Source: Actinomadura sp. NBRC 104425
GTDB lineage: Bacteria > Actinomycetota > Actinomycetes > Streptosporangiales > Streptosporangiaceae
Length of the DNA: 64,000 nucleotides
Assembly (NCBI RefSeq): GCF_030269545.1
Contig: NZ_BSTN01000013.1
Coordinates: 1 to 64,000 of the forward strand
Reading direction: 5' to 3'
The notes below the pieces were generated by a model. It did not search any database, was not told the origin of the DNA, and saw nothing but the letters and a program-made list of their open reading frames with translations. This document shows positions 52,753 to 61,801 of this stretch, piece after piece (within the stretch, counting starts at the first letter, position 1; every line of letters starts with the position of its first letter). Position numbers and translations under genes: made by a program.

Positions 52753-53736
52753 TCAGGCGGGCTGGGGGGCCGTGTTCCGGGGCGGAGAGGGCGCCGCGGC
52801 GGGCAGCGGGCCGCGGTCGCGCATGGACAGCAGGATGCGGAGCACGGCGATCCACATCAGCGACGCGACGAGCATGTGCAGCACCACCAGCGGCGCCGGC
52901 ACCCCCAGGAAGTACTGGACGTAGCCGAGCACGCCCTGCCCCAGCTCCAGCGCGAACAGCCCCAGGGTGCGGCGGCGCACGTCGCGGGGCGCGTCCGTCC
53001 GGTGCAGGGCGGCCAGCAGCGCGACGGTGAGCGCGACGGTGGTCCACGCCAGCAGGCTGTGCACGCGGGCGACGTCCTCGATGTTGAAGCCGAAGCGGCG
53101 GGAGTCGGCGTCGCCGGCGTGCGGGCCGGTGCCGGTGACGACGGTGCCCGCGACCAGCACGGCGCCGGTGGCGGCGACCAGCGCCTGCGCGAGGCGGCGG
53201 ACGGCCGGGCCGACCAGGGCGCGCGGCGGCGCGTCGCCCTCCCCGGCGCGCACCCACAGCGCCACGCAGAAGATCAGCAGCGCGGGCGAGAGCAGGAAGT
53301 GCAGCGACACCGACGCGGGGTGCAGCTCGGTCAGCACCACGATGCCGCCGATGACCGCCTGGGCGACCACGCTCAGCGGCTGGGCGGCGGCCAGCAGCAC
53401 CAGGTCGCGGCGGCGGGGCGCCAGCCGCAGGGCCGCGACGAACACCAGCAGGCCCAGGCCCAGCACCACGAAGGTCAGCATCCGGTTGCCGAACTCGATG
53501 GCCATGTTGACGCCCGGGTGCTCGGGATTGTGCGTGGGCACGAGGCTGTCGCCGGTGCACCTGGGCCACTCGGGGCACCCCAGCCCCGACTCGGTGACCC
53601 GCACGGCACCGCCGGTGGCGATGATCCCCGCGTTGCCGATCACGCTGAGCAGGGCGAGCAGCCGCAGCGACGCGGGGGTGGGACGCCACACGGCGTCGCG
53701 CACTCTGGTGACAAGGGACAGCACTTCGTCGGCCAC
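52753..53736 (-). CDS. ctaA: Heme A synthase CtaA
   Basis: CtaA oxidises heme O to heme A for cytochrome oxidase in the membrane. The 327-residue protein has eight hydrophobic helices. Family motifs include GNAGIIATGGAVRVTESGLG (about residues 35-54) with CPEWPRC just after, containing the redox-active cysteines. The heme-ligand His residues are in NPEHPG and HFLL on one half and VHSLLAW and LHMLVAS on the other. A GTG start six bases after TACGAT is preferred over a longer frame. It is convergent with polX. The partner ctaB is 1.4 kb away on the same strand. Confidence 0.94.
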   Translation of the reverse strand: MADEVLSLVTRVRDAVWRPTPASLRLLALLSVIGNAGIIATGGAVRVTESGLGCPEWPRCTGDSLVPTHNPEHPGVNMAIEFGNRMLTFVVLGLGLLVFVAALRLAPRRRDLVLLAAAQPLSVVAQAVIGGIVVLTELHPASVSLHFLLSPALLIFCVALWVRAGEGDAPPRALVGPAVRRLAQALVAATGAVLVAGTVVTGTGPHAGDADSRRFGFNIEDVARVHSLLAWTTVALTVALLAALHRTDAPRDVRRRTLGLFALELGQGVLGYVQYFLGVPAPLVVLHMLVASLMWIAVLRILLSMRDRGPLPAAAPSPPRNTAPQPA

Positions 53737-53742
53737 GCATTC

Positions 53743-53748
53743 ATCGTA
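53743..53748 (-). promoter_or_regulatory. -10 box of ctaA (leaderless)
   Basis: TACGAT on the minus strand is followed after six bases by the GTG of ctaA, with no ribosome site between. The -35 region is weak. Confidence 0.45.
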
Positions 53749-53802
53749 TTGGCGGCCCGCCGTGACCCGGATCCGCCCCCGCGGTAGCCGCCAGGGGGCC
53801 AT

Positions 53803-53838
53803 GTCAGGGGCCGTGTCAGGGGCCGTGTCAGGGGCCGT
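53803..53838. repeat. Three 12-bp tandem repeats at the prsW stop codon
   Basis: GTCAGGGGCCGT occurs three times in a row. On the minus strand every unit contains CCCTGAC, so the prsW stop codon (in the unit at 53827-53838) is followed by two further in-frame TGA codons at 12-base intervals. Confidence 0.9.
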
Positions 53839-55027
53839 AGGGGTTGCGCGGCGGCATGAACCCGGACGGGCCCCGCGGCGCCCACGGCGGCGCGGCGGAC
53901 GGCGGCGTCCGCAGGAACGCCTGGCGGGCCAGCGCCATCAGGTTCAGCAGCGCGTCGCGGCGCACAGCGAACCACCGGGGGTCGGCGACGCCGCGTTCGA
54001 CGCGCTTGTGCAGCAGCGCCAGCTCGGTGGCGGCCAGCTGGTAGTCGGCCATGGCGCGGGCCGCACCGGGGCCGCCGACCATCCGGGCCCAGCGGCGGGC
54101 GATCCGGCGGGACGCCATGGACCGCAGCATCTGCACGTCCTGCGGCGTGACCAGCCCGGTGCCGGCGTACATCGGCAGGTAGGCCTCGATGCGGCGGACG
54201 GTGCCGCGGCGGTCCACCAGCACGAGGCCGACCAGCACGAGCAGCACGCAGAAGTCCAGCACGTACACCACGGCCAGCCCGCCCAGCCCGAACGTGGTGG
54301 CGCCGTTCCACAGCCCGTGCAGCAGCATCGCGCCGCACAGGCCGATCAGCGGGACCACGATGCGGCCGCGGCGGTGGGTGGCGGCGTAGGCGACGCCGAG
54401 GCCGGTCATCGAGGTGAACAGCGGGTGGCTGAGCGGCGCGACGATGCCGCGCAGCACGAACACGGCGCCGAGCTGGTGCGCGCCGCCCTCGTCGAAGGCC
54501 CGCATGTAGTAGGTGACGTTCTCCATCATCGCGAACCCGAGGCCGACCATGCCCGCGTAGATCAGCCCGTCGGCGATGCCGTCGATCTCGTTGCGGCGGA
54601 ACCACAGCAGGCCGAACAGCACCGAGCCCTTGAGGGTCTCCTCGATCAGCGGGGCGCCCACCACTGCGCTGACGAGGTGCCCCTCGGCCTCGCCGAACAC
54701 CGGCACGGTGACGTAGACCATGCCGATCGTGTTGAGGACCAGCGCGCCGAGCACGGCCACCCCGGCGCCCCACATGAAGGAGAAGACCAGCGTGCGCGGC
54801 GGCTCGGGCTCCAGCCGGTCCAGCATGAGCATCAGCGCGATCAGCAGCGGGATCGGCAGGATCGCCAGGACCAGCCCGGTCCAGAAGCCGGGCCCGCCGT
54901 ACAGGGCGGAGACGCCCAGTGCGGCCAGGGCGCACAGCGAGGAGGCGGTGAGCCCGGTGATCAGCCCGATCGGCGGGCGCCCGGGAATGCGTCCCTCCAG
55001 GACCGCCTTGGGGTCTACGCGTGCCAT
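53828..55027 (-). CDS. PrsW-family intramembrane metalloprotease
   Basis: This 399-residue membrane protein has about eight hydrophobic segments in its first 270 residues. The PrsW motifs are all visible: PLIEETLKGSVLF (EExxK), FAMMENVTYYM, the His in LSHPLFTSMTGLG and HGLWNG. The cytoplasmic C-terminal tail of about 130 residues is helical and ends rich in P and G. PrsW in Bacillus cleaves an anti-sigma factor; in actinobacteria the substrates are mostly unknown. An ATG six bases after TACGCT suggests a leaderless transcript. It lies between ctaA and ctaB, all in the same direction. Confidence 0.9.
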   Translation of the reverse strand: MARVDPKAVLEGRIPGRPPIGLITGLTASSLCALAALGVSALYGGPGFWTGLVLAILPIPLLIALMLMLDRLEPEPPRTLVFSFMWGAGVAVLGALVLNTIGMVYVTVPVFGEAEGHLVSAVVGAPLIEETLKGSVLFGLLWFRRNEIDGIADGLIYAGMVGLGFAMMENVTYYMRAFDEGGAHQLGAVFVLRGIVAPLSHPLFTSMTGLGVAYAATHRRGRIVVPLIGLCGAMLLHGLWNGATTFGLGGLAVVYVLDFCVLLVLVGLVLVDRRGTVRRIEAYLPMYAGTGLVTPQDVQMLRSMASRRIARRWARMVGGPGAARAMADYQLAATELALLHKRVERGVADPRWFAVRRDALLNLMALARQAFLRTPPSAAPPWAPRGPSGFMPPRNPYGP

Positions 55028-55033
55028 GTCGCG

Positions 55034-55039
55034 AGCGTA
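55034..55039 (-). promoter_or_regulatory. -10 box of prsW (leaderless)
   Basis: TACGCT on the minus strand lies six bases before the prsW ATG. No Shine-Dalgarno sequence is present. Confidence 0.4.
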
Positions 55040-55088
55040 ACCGGCTGGTCGGCCGGGTGGTGAGCGGGCGTCGCCCGCGGCGGCGGGC

Positions 55089-56087
55089 TCAGTGCAGCAG
55101 CGGGTCTACCGCGACGGCGGTGAACAGCAGCGCCAGGTACACGTTCGACAGGTGGAAGAAGCGCATGGGGCGCAGGTGCACGCCCGTGACACCCGCGCGG
55201 ACGGCCTTGAGCAGGCGGTGCCCCTCGGCCAGGAACACCAGGCCGAGCACGACGGCCACCCCGCCGTACACCGGCCCCATGCCCGCGACGGGCCACAGCA
55301 GCAGCGAGCACGCGACGGTGGCGTAGGTGTAGACGAGGGACTCGACGACGACGCGCCGTTCGCCCGCGACGACCGGCAGCATCGGCACCTTGGCGACCGC
55401 GTAGTCCTCGCGGTAGCGCATGGCCAGCGTCCAGGTGTGCGGGGGCGTCCACAGGAACACCACGCCGAACAGCACGAAGGGCGTCCAGGCCAGCTCGCCG
55501 GTGATCGCGGTCCAGCCGATCAGCACCGGCATGCAGCCGGCGATGCCGCCCCACACGACGTTCTGCGCGGTGCGCCGCTTGAGCAGCAGCGAGTACACGA
55601 AGATGTAGAACAGGATCGCGAACGCCGCCCCCGCCGCCGAGACCGCGTTGACGGTGAGCAGGAAGCCGACCGTGGACGCCACGGCCAGGGCGATGCCGAA
55701 GACGAGCGCCTCGGTGGGGGTCACCTGCGCGCGGGCCAGCGGGCGGCGGCGCGTGCGGCGCATCTTGGCGTCGATGTCGCGGTCGATGTAGCAGTTGATG
55801 GCGTTGGCGGCGGCGGCGGCCAGGGTGCCGAACGCCAGCGTCGCCAGCACGGTGCCCAGCGGCGGGACTCCCCCGGAGGCCAGGAACATCACCGGAATGG
55901 TGGTGATCAGGAGCAGTTCGATGATGCGGGGCTTGGTCAACGCCACGTAGGCCCGCAGCAGCTCGGGCAGCGGGCGCCGCCCGGCCGCGGCCTGCGCGGC
56001 CGGTGGAAGCGCGGGCGCCTCGGGGGCCATCCCGGTCGGTATCTCGTCGGCGAGGTCGACCGCGTACTTGTTACTGAGCACCGTCAC
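55089..56087 (-). CDS. ctaB: Protoheme IX farnesyltransferase CtaB
   Basis: CtaB adds a farnesyl group to heme B, giving heme O. The 332-residue protein has nine hydrophobic segments. The prenyltransferase motifs are NAINCYIDRDIDAKMRRTRR (about residues 99-118, with the Asp-rich DxxxD) and the second loop around LWTPPHTWTLAMRYREDYAV (about 216-235). It begins at a GTG after an N-terminal region of about 40 polar residues; no ribosome site is seen. The neighbour across a 588-base divergent gap is tkt, a conserved actinobacterial arrangement. Confidence 0.95.
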   Translation of the reverse strand: MTVLSNKYAVDLADEIPTGMAPEAPALPPAAQAAAGRRPLPELLRAYVALTKPRIIELLLITTIPVMFLASGGVPPLGTVLATLAFGTLAAAAANAINCYIDRDIDAKMRRTRRRPLARAQVTPTEALVFGIALAVASTVGFLLTVNAVSAAGAAFAILFYIFVYSLLLKRRTAQNVVWGGIAGCMPVLIGWTAITGELAWTPFVLFGVVFLWTPPHTWTLAMRYREDYAVAKVPMLPVVAGERRVVVESLVYTYATVACSLLLWPVAGMGPVYGGVAVVLGLVFLAEGHRLLKAVRAGVTGVHLRPMRFFHLSNVYLALLFTAVAVDPLLH

Positions 56088-56675
56088 AATCGGTCCACGT
56101 TCAGCTAGGCATAGGAGATTCGCGTACCACCTCGGCGGCGCCCCCGCGTTTTGGGTCGCACCTCGGTTCGGTGAAACGACCGCGGCCGCTCGGAGCGACC
56201 GCGCCATCACTGTAGTCCGCCCCCCGCGGGGGTCACGCACCGGGTCGCCGGACGCGCCGCCGCCGAGGGGCGGGTCCGGCGGGGCCGCAGAGGACGCGGG
56301 GGCCTGTCTGTGGGACTCGTCGTCCCCCTGGAGTTCACCCGGGCGGGGGGTTAGGGCCATAGGCGATCGGGCAAGGGTGGTCAAGGCGGCACGCCCCCGC
56401 CGCCTGCCCGCACGTCAATGGAGACGGGACGGCGGTCCGCTAGGCTCGGACCAGGCGAAGCATGATCTTCACCGGCCACGGCGGGACGACGTCCGAGGAC
56501 GGCCGAGCGACATCGCGCCCCGCGCGCGACCGCAGGCCGGGCGAGGGGTCCGCGCCGGGCGGGAAGAACACGCGGGCCGGGCCACGTTGCGCCTAGGGGC
56601 GGGGCGAGCGCGGCGGCGCCGCGCACATCGCACACGACAATCCGAGACAGTGGTTCGAGAGGAGCCTGGCGTTCC
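56088..56675. other. 588-base divergent intergenic region between ctaB and tkt
   Basis: No gene is evident in this gap: the open frames on both strands lack ribosome sites and codon bias. It must hold the promoters of ctaB (minus) and tkt (plus). A palindrome over a possible -10 box is listed separately. CGACCGCG occurs twice around 56180-56210. The tkt leader shows GAGAGGAG eleven bases before its GTG. Nothing suggests a structured RNA to me. Confidence 0.6.
56434..56452 (+). promoter_or_regulatory. Inverted repeat over a possible tkt -10 box
   Basis: GGTCCG and CGGACC flank CTAGGCT, which contains TAGGCT (56441-56446), a possible -10 hexamer. The tkt start is about 225 bases downstream, so this would imply a long leader. 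It may be an operator or a chance palindrome in GC-rich DNA. Confidence 0.3.
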
Positions 56676-58808
56676 GTGACTGGGGACAGCAGCACCTTTG
56701 AATGGTCCGACCTGGACCGGCGGGCCGTGGACGTGATCCGCGCCCTCGCCATGGACGCGGTGGAGGAAGCGGGTTCCGGTCACCCGGGCACGGCCATGAG
56801 TCTGGCTCCCGCCGCCTACCTGCTCTTCCAGCGCTTCCTGCGGCACGACCCCACCGACCCCGCGTGGCCCGGGCGCGACCGGTTCGTGCTCTCCTGCGGG
56901 CACTCCAGCCTGACCCTGTACATCCAGCTGTACCTGTCGGGCTACCCGCTGACGCTGGAGGAGCTGAAGGCGCTGCGCAAGTGGGGCAGCCTCACCCCCG
57001 GCCACCCCGAGTACGGGCACACCGCGGGCGTGGAGACCACCACCGGGCCGCTGGGGCAGGGCATCGCCAACGCGGTCGGCATGGCGATGGCGGCGCGCCG
57101 CGAGCGCGGCCTGTTCGACCCCGACGCCGACCCGGGCACCTCCCCGTTCGACCACACCATCTGGGCGATCTGCTCCGACGGCGACATCGAGGAGGGCATC
57201 AGCCACGAGGCCAGCGCCCTGGCCGGGCACCAGAAGCTGGGCAACCTGGTCGTCATCTACGACGACAACCACATCTCGATCGAGGACGACACCGCGATCG
57301 CGCTGTCGGAGGACGTGCGCGCCCGGTACGCCGCCTACGGCTGGGACGTGCACCACGTCGACTGGACCGAGGGCGGCGACTACCACGAGAACGTCGAGGC
57401 GCTGGCCGCCGCGCTGGAGGCCGCGCGTGCCGAGACCAGCCGCCCCTCGTTCATCGCGCTGCGCACCATCATCGGCTGGCCCGCCCCCAACAAGCAGAAC
57501 ACCGGCAAGATCCACGGCGCGGCGCTGGGCGCCGACGAGGTCGCGGCGACCAAGCGCGTCCTCGGCCTGGACCCGGACAAGACGTTCGACGTGCCGGCCG
57601 ACGTGCTGGCGCACGCCCGCCAGGTCGTCGACCGGGGCCGCGCGCTGCACGCGCAGTGGACCAAGTCGTTCAAGGCGTGGCGGCAGGACAACCCCGAGCG
57701 CGCCGCCGAGTTCGACCGGCTCGCCGAGCGGCGCCTGCCCGACGGCTGGACCAAGGCGCTGCCGGAGTTCGAGGCGGGCAAGGAGCTGGCCACCCGCGCC
57801 GCGTCCGGGCAGGTCCTCAACGCGCTGGCGCCGGTGCTGCCGGAGCTGTGGGGCGGCTCGGCGGACCTGGCCGAGAGCAACAACACCACGATGAAGGGCG
57901 AGCCGTCGTTCATCCCGGAGGAGTTCCAGACCAAGGAGTTCCCCGGGCACCGGTACGGCCGCACCCTGCACTTCGGGGTGCGCGAGCACGCGATGGGCGC
58001 GATCCTCAACGGCATCGCGCTGCACGGCGGCACCCGCCCGTACGGCGGCACGTTCCTGGTGTTCAGCGACTACATGCGTCCGGCGGTGCGGCTGGCGGCG
58101 CTGATGAAGCTGCCGGTGACGTACGTGTGGACGCACGACTCCATCGGCCTGGGCGAGGACGGCCCGACGCACCAGCCGGTGGAGCACCTGTGGGCGCTGC
58201 GCGCGATCCCCGGGCTGGACGTGGTGCGCCCCGCCGACGCCAACGAGACCGCGGTGGCCTGGCGCACGATCCTGCAGCACACCGACCGCCCGACGGGGCT
58301 GTGCCTGACCCGGCAGAAGGTGCCGACGTTCGAGCGCGGCAACGGGCTGGCGTCGGCCGAGGGCACCGCCAAGGGCGGGTACGTGCTGGCCGAGGCCGAG
58401 GTCGACGGCGGGCGGCCGCAGGTGATCCTGATCGCGACGGGCAGCGAGGTGCAGCTGGCGCTGGAGGCCCGGGAGATCCTGGAGGGCGAGGGCACCCCGA
58501 CGCGCGTGGTGTCCATGCCGTGCGTGGAGTGGTTCGAGGCGCAGGACGACGCCTACAAGCAGCAGGTGCTGCCGCCGGCGGTGCGGGCCCGGGTGTCGGT
58601 GGAGGCCGGCGCGGCGCTGGGCTGGCGCACCTACATCGGGGACGCGGGCGAGTCGGTGAGCCTGGAGCACTTCGGCGCCTCGGCCGACCACAAGACGCTG
58701 TTCCAGCAGTTCGGGCTGACCGCCGAGCGGGTGGTGGCCGCGGCCAGGGCCAGCCTGATCAAGGCGCATGCGGAGGGCGCCGGGCGTGGTGAGACCACCG
58801 GCAACTGA
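56676..58808 (+). CDS. tkt: Transketolase
   Basis: Transketolase moves two-carbon units between pentose and hexose/triose phosphates with thiamine diphosphate. The 710-residue protein has the N-terminal GSGHPGTAMSLAPAAYLLFQ (about residues 32-51), the TPP-binding motif CSDGDIEEGISHEASALAGH (about 167-186), HTAGVETTTGPLGQG (about 112), and the second-subunit motifs GVREHAMGAILNGIALHGG and SIGLGEDGPTHQPVEHL. The GTG follows GAGAGGAG. It is the first gene of the operon tkt-tal-pgi-like genes and is of normal length. Confidence 0.97.
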   Translation: MTGDSSTFEWSDLDRRAVDVIRALAMDAVEEAGSGHPGTAMSLAPAAYLLFQRFLRHDPTDPAWPGRDRFVLSCGHSSLTLYIQLYLSGYPLTLEELKALRKWGSLTPGHPEYGHTAGVETTTGPLGQGIANAVGMAMAARRERGLFDPDADPGTSPFDHTIWAICSDGDIEEGISHEASALAGHQKLGNLVVIYDDNHISIEDDTAIALSEDVRARYAAYGWDVHHVDWTEGGDYHENVEALAAALEAARAETSRPSFIALRTIIGWPAPNKQNTGKIHGAALGADEVAATKRVLGLDPDKTFDVPADVLAHARQVVDRGRALHAQWTKSFKAWRQDNPERAAEFDRLAERRLPDGWTKALPEFEAGKELATRAASGQVLNALAPVLPELWGGSADLAESNNTTMKGEPSFIPEEFQTKEFPGHRYGRTLHFGVREHAMGAILNGIALHGGTRPYGGTFLVFSDYMRPAVRLAALMKLPVTYVWTHDSIGLGEDGPTHQPVEHLWALRAIPGLDVVRPADANETAVAWRTILQHTDRPTGLCLTRQKVPTFERGNGLASAEGTAKGGYVLAEAEVDGGRPQVILIATGSEVQLALEAREILEGEGTPTRVVSMPCVEWFEAQDDAYKQQVLPPAVRARVSVEAGAALGWRTYIGDAGESVSLEHFGASADHKTLFQQFGLTAERVVAAARASLIKAHAEGAGRGETTGN

Positions 58809-58847
58809 GCGCCGTACCCCCGATCGCGACCCCGAGCAGGAGGAACC

Positions 58848-59972
58848 ATGAGTGAGACGTTGAAGCGGCTGTCCGCCGAGGGCGTGTCGGTCTGGCTCGA
58901 CGACATCAGCCGGGAGCGGCTGCGCACCGGCAACCTGGAGCAGCTGGTCCGGGAGAGGAACGTGGTGGGGGTGACCTCCAACCCCACGATCTTCGCCAAG
59001 GCGCTCAGCAAGGGCTCGGCCTACGACGAGCAGGTCCGCGACCTGGCGGTGCGGGGCGTGGACGTCGAGGAGGCGGTCCGCGCCATCACCACCTACGACA
59101 TCCGGTGGGGCTGCGACGTGCTGCGCCCGGTGTACGACCGCACCGAGGGCCTGGACGGCCGGGTCTCCATCGAGGTCGATCCGCGGCTGGCCCGCGAGAC
59201 CGAGAAGACGGTCGCCGAGGCGCGGGCGCTGTGGTGGATGGTGGACCGGCCCAACCTGCTGATCAAGATCCCGGCGACCGTGGAGGGGCTGCCCGCGATC
59301 ACCGCGGCGCTGGCCGAGGGCATCAGCGTGAACGTCACACTGATCTTCTCGCTGGAGCGGTACGGGCAGGTCATCGACGCGTTCTTGGCCGGGCTGGAGC
59401 AGGCCCGGGCGAACGGGCTCGACCTGTCGAAGATCGCCTCGGTGGCGTCGTTCTTCGTCAGCCGGGTGGACACCGAGATCGACAAGCGGCTCGACAAGAT
59501 CGGCTCGGAGGAGGCGGCGAAGCTGCGCTCCAAGGCGGGCGTGGCCAACGCCCGGCTGGCGTACGCGCTGTACGAGGAGAAGTTCGGCTCCGACCGGTGG
59601 CAGGCGCTCAAGGACGCCGGGGCGCGTCCGCAGCGTCCGCTGTGGGCGTCGACCGGCGTGAAGGACCCGAACCTGCCCGACACGCTGTACGTGGACGAGC
59701 TGATCGCGCCCGGGACGGTCAACACCATGCCGGAGGCCACGCTGGAGGCCACCGCCGACCACGCCGAGGTGCGCGGCAACACCGTCCAGGGCGCCTACGA
59801 CGAGGCGCGGGCGCACATGCAGGCGCTCAAGGACGTCGGCGTCGACTACGACGACGTGGTGCGCGTGCTGGAGGACGAGGGCGTGGAGAAGTTCGAGGCG
59901 TCCTGGAGCGAGCTGCTCGGCACGATCCGCCGCGAGCTGGAGGACAAGGCGGCCGACGGGGGCGGCGCGTGA
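58848..59972 (+). CDS. tal: Transaldolase
   Basis: Transaldolase transfers a dihydroxyacetone unit in the pentose phosphate pathway. The 374-residue protein is of the longer actinobacterial type. The Schiff-base Lys140 lies in LLIKIPATVEGL; other motifs are VWLDDISRERL near the start, GVTSNPTIFAKAL (about 42-54), NVTLIFSLERYGQVIDAFLA (about 162-181) and ASFFVSRVDTEIDKRLDKIG (about 202-221). The ATG follows GAGGAACC. It lies 39 bases after tkt. A PGI-like gene starts about 76 bases downstream. Confidence 0.97.
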   Translation: MSETLKRLSAEGVSVWLDDISRERLRTGNLEQLVRERNVVGVTSNPTIFAKALSKGSAYDEQVRDLAVRGVDVEEAVRAITTYDIRWGCDVLRPVYDRTEGLDGRVSIEVDPRLARETEKTVAEARALWWMVDRPNLLIKIPATVEGLPAITAALAEGISVNVTLIFSLERYGQVIDAFLAGLEQARANGLDLSKIASVASFFVSRVDTEIDKRLDKIGSEEAAKLRSKAGVANARLAYALYEEKFGSDRWQALKDAGARPQRPLWASTGVKDPNLPDTLYVDELIAPGTVNTMPEATLEATADHAEVRGNTVQGAYDEARAHMQALKDVGVDYDDVVRVLEDEGVEKFEASWSELLGTIRRELEDKAADGGGA

Positions 59973-60048
59973 CGCCGGGGAGCGGCGGTCGCGCCTGCTG
60001 TAGCCACACCGGTGGCCGGCCGGGCGGCCGGTCCGGGAGGTGCCGGCG

Positions 60049-61728
60049 GTGACCGCGGTGGTGACCGCGGGCGGTGTCTCGGTCACCATCCGGGGCGCCG
60101 TCGTCGACGAGAGCGAGACGATCCTGTCCCGCCTGGTCTCCGACGGCGTGCCGCGCTCCCTGACCTCGGGGCATGCGGGCCTGTGGGGCCCGGACGCGGC
60201 GCCGGAGGCGTCCCGGCGGCTGGGGTGGCTGCGGCTGCCCGAGCGGTCGCGGGCGCTTCCGGCGCGGCTGGCCGAACTGGCCGGTGCGGCCCGCGACGCG
60301 GGGCTGGACCGGGTGGTGCTGGTGGGCGCGGGGGGCGCCGCGCCGGCACCGGAGGTGATCGCCCGCACCTGCGGCGTCCCGCTGACCGTGCTGGACACCA
60401 CCGATCCGCTGGAGGTGGGCCGGACGCTGGACGGCGACCCGCGGCGCACGCTGGTGGTGGTCGCCGACCCGTCGGGCGGCGACGCGCAGACCGACGCGCT
60501 GCGCCGAGTGTTCGAGGCCGCGTTCGCAGAGGCCGGGCTGGCCGGCGCCGACCTGGCGCGGCACTTCGTGGTCGTCACCGATCCCGGTTCGCCGCTGGCG
60601 GAGGCGGCGGGCGCGGCCGGGTACCGGCTGCTGCCCGCGCCCGGCGACGTCGGCGGCCGGTACGCGGCGCTGTCGGCGCTCGGGCTGGCGCCCGCGGCGC
60701 TGGCGGGCGCGGATGTGGCCGGGCTGCTGGACGAGGCGGCGGCGCTGCTGCCGGTGCTGGCGCAGCCCTACGACAACCCGGCGCTGGCGCTGGGCGCCGT
60801 GCTCGGCGCATCGGCGCCGGCCGGCCGGGACAAGCTGGCGATCGCCGACGGCGGGTCCGGCCCGCGCGGCCTGGGCGGCTGGATCGAGCATCTGGTCGCC
60901 GAGTCGACCGGCAAGGACGGCCGGGGCGTGCTGCCGGTGGTGGTCGAGGGCGTGGACGCGCCCGGGTTCGAGCCCGCCGAGGATGTGCGGCGGGTGGTGC
61001 TGGGGGCCCGCCCCGGCGATGCGGCGACGCACGGCCCGTTCGCGGAGGATGCGGCGCTCAGCGTGTCCGGGCCGCTGGGCGCTCAGTTCCTGCTGTGGCA
61101 GTACGCGACGGCGGTGGCGTGCCGGGTGCTGGGCGTCAACCCGTTCGACCAGCCGGACGTGCGGGCGTCCGAGCGCAACACCGCGGCGCTGCTGCGCGCC
61201 GAGGAGGGCCTGGCCCCCACCGTGATCAGCCGGGTGCCGGCGCTGGTGTGCGGCGAGGTGGAGGTGCACGCCCCCGAGGAGCTGGTGCGGGGCGCCACCG
61301 ACCTGACCGGCGTGCTGGAGGCCCTGCTGGAGGCGGTGCCCGACGGCGGCTACCTGGCCGTCATGGCGTACCTGGACCGGGAGGGCGACGCCGCTGCGGC
61401 GGATCTGCGCGGGCTGCTGGCGGCGCGCGGCGCGGCGATCCGCAAGCGCCCGGCCCCGGTCACGTTCGGGTGGGGGCCGCGGCTGCTGCACACGACCGGC
61501 CAATACCACAAGGGCGGGCCGCAGAACGGGGTGTTCTTGCAGCTCACCGGGGAGGCCTCGCGCGACGTGGCGGTGCCGGGCCGGCCGTACAGCCTGCGGG
61601 AGCTGCAACTGGCCCAGGCGTTCGGCGACCTGCGGGCGCTGCGGTCGGTGGGCCGCCCGGCGGTGCGGCTGCACCTGCGCGACCGGGCGGCGGGCGTCGC
61701 CCGCCTCGCCGCGGCGCTCACCGGCTGA
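60049..61728 (+). CDS. Phosphoglucose isomerase-like protein, copy 1
   Basis: This 559-residue two-SIS-domain protein belongs to the actinobacterial PGI group that follows tal. The first PGI signature is near-complete (DVGGRYAALSALG, residues 200-212, with Arg204). ESTGKDGRG lies near 285, and the C-terminal part has HTTGQYHKGGPQNGVF. In the second signature, NPFDQPDV (residues 364-371) is followed by R-A-S-E where the PGI pattern expects E-x-x-K, so both the glutamate and the catalytic lysine (the latter replaced by Glu375) are missing. Activity is therefore doubtful. The GTG at 60049 is eight bases after GGGAGG. Two more PGI-like genes follow. Confidence 0.85.
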   Translation: MTAVVTAGGVSVTIRGAVVDESETILSRLVSDGVPRSLTSGHAGLWGPDAAPEASRRLGWLRLPERSRALPARLAELAGAARDAGLDRVVLVGAGGAAPAPEVIARTCGVPLTVLDTTDPLEVGRTLDGDPRRTLVVVADPSGGDAQTDALRRVFEAAFAEAGLAGADLARHFVVVTDPGSPLAEAAGAAGYRLLPAPGDVGGRYAALSALGLAPAALAGADVAGLLDEAAALLPVLAQPYDNPALALGAVLGASAPAGRDKLAIADGGSGPRGLGGWIEHLVAESTGKDGRGVLPVVVEGVDAPGFEPAEDVRRVVLGARPGDAATHGPFAEDAALSVSGPLGAQFLLWQYATAVACRVLGVNPFDQPDVRASERNTAALLRAEEGLAPTVISRVPALVCGEVEVHAPEELVRGATDLTGVLEALLEAVPDGGYLAVMAYLDREGDAAAADLRGLLAARGAAIRKRPAPVTFGWGPRLLHTTGQYHKGGPQNGVFLQLTGEASRDVAVPGRPYSLRELQLAQAFGDLRALRSVGRPAVRLHLRDRAAGVARLAAALTG

Positions 61729-61801
61729 ACGTGTCCGGAGATCCGGGACTGGGTCGCGAATGCCTGTTCTCTCCTGAAACGATAGGGCGTCGGGAGGAAC
61801 G

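Noticed and set aside
56469..60578. Open frame of about 1369 codons opposite tkt and tal
   Set aside because: It is an antisense shadow: R/H/P/G-rich composition, no motifs, and the opposite strand encodes well-conserved enzymes.
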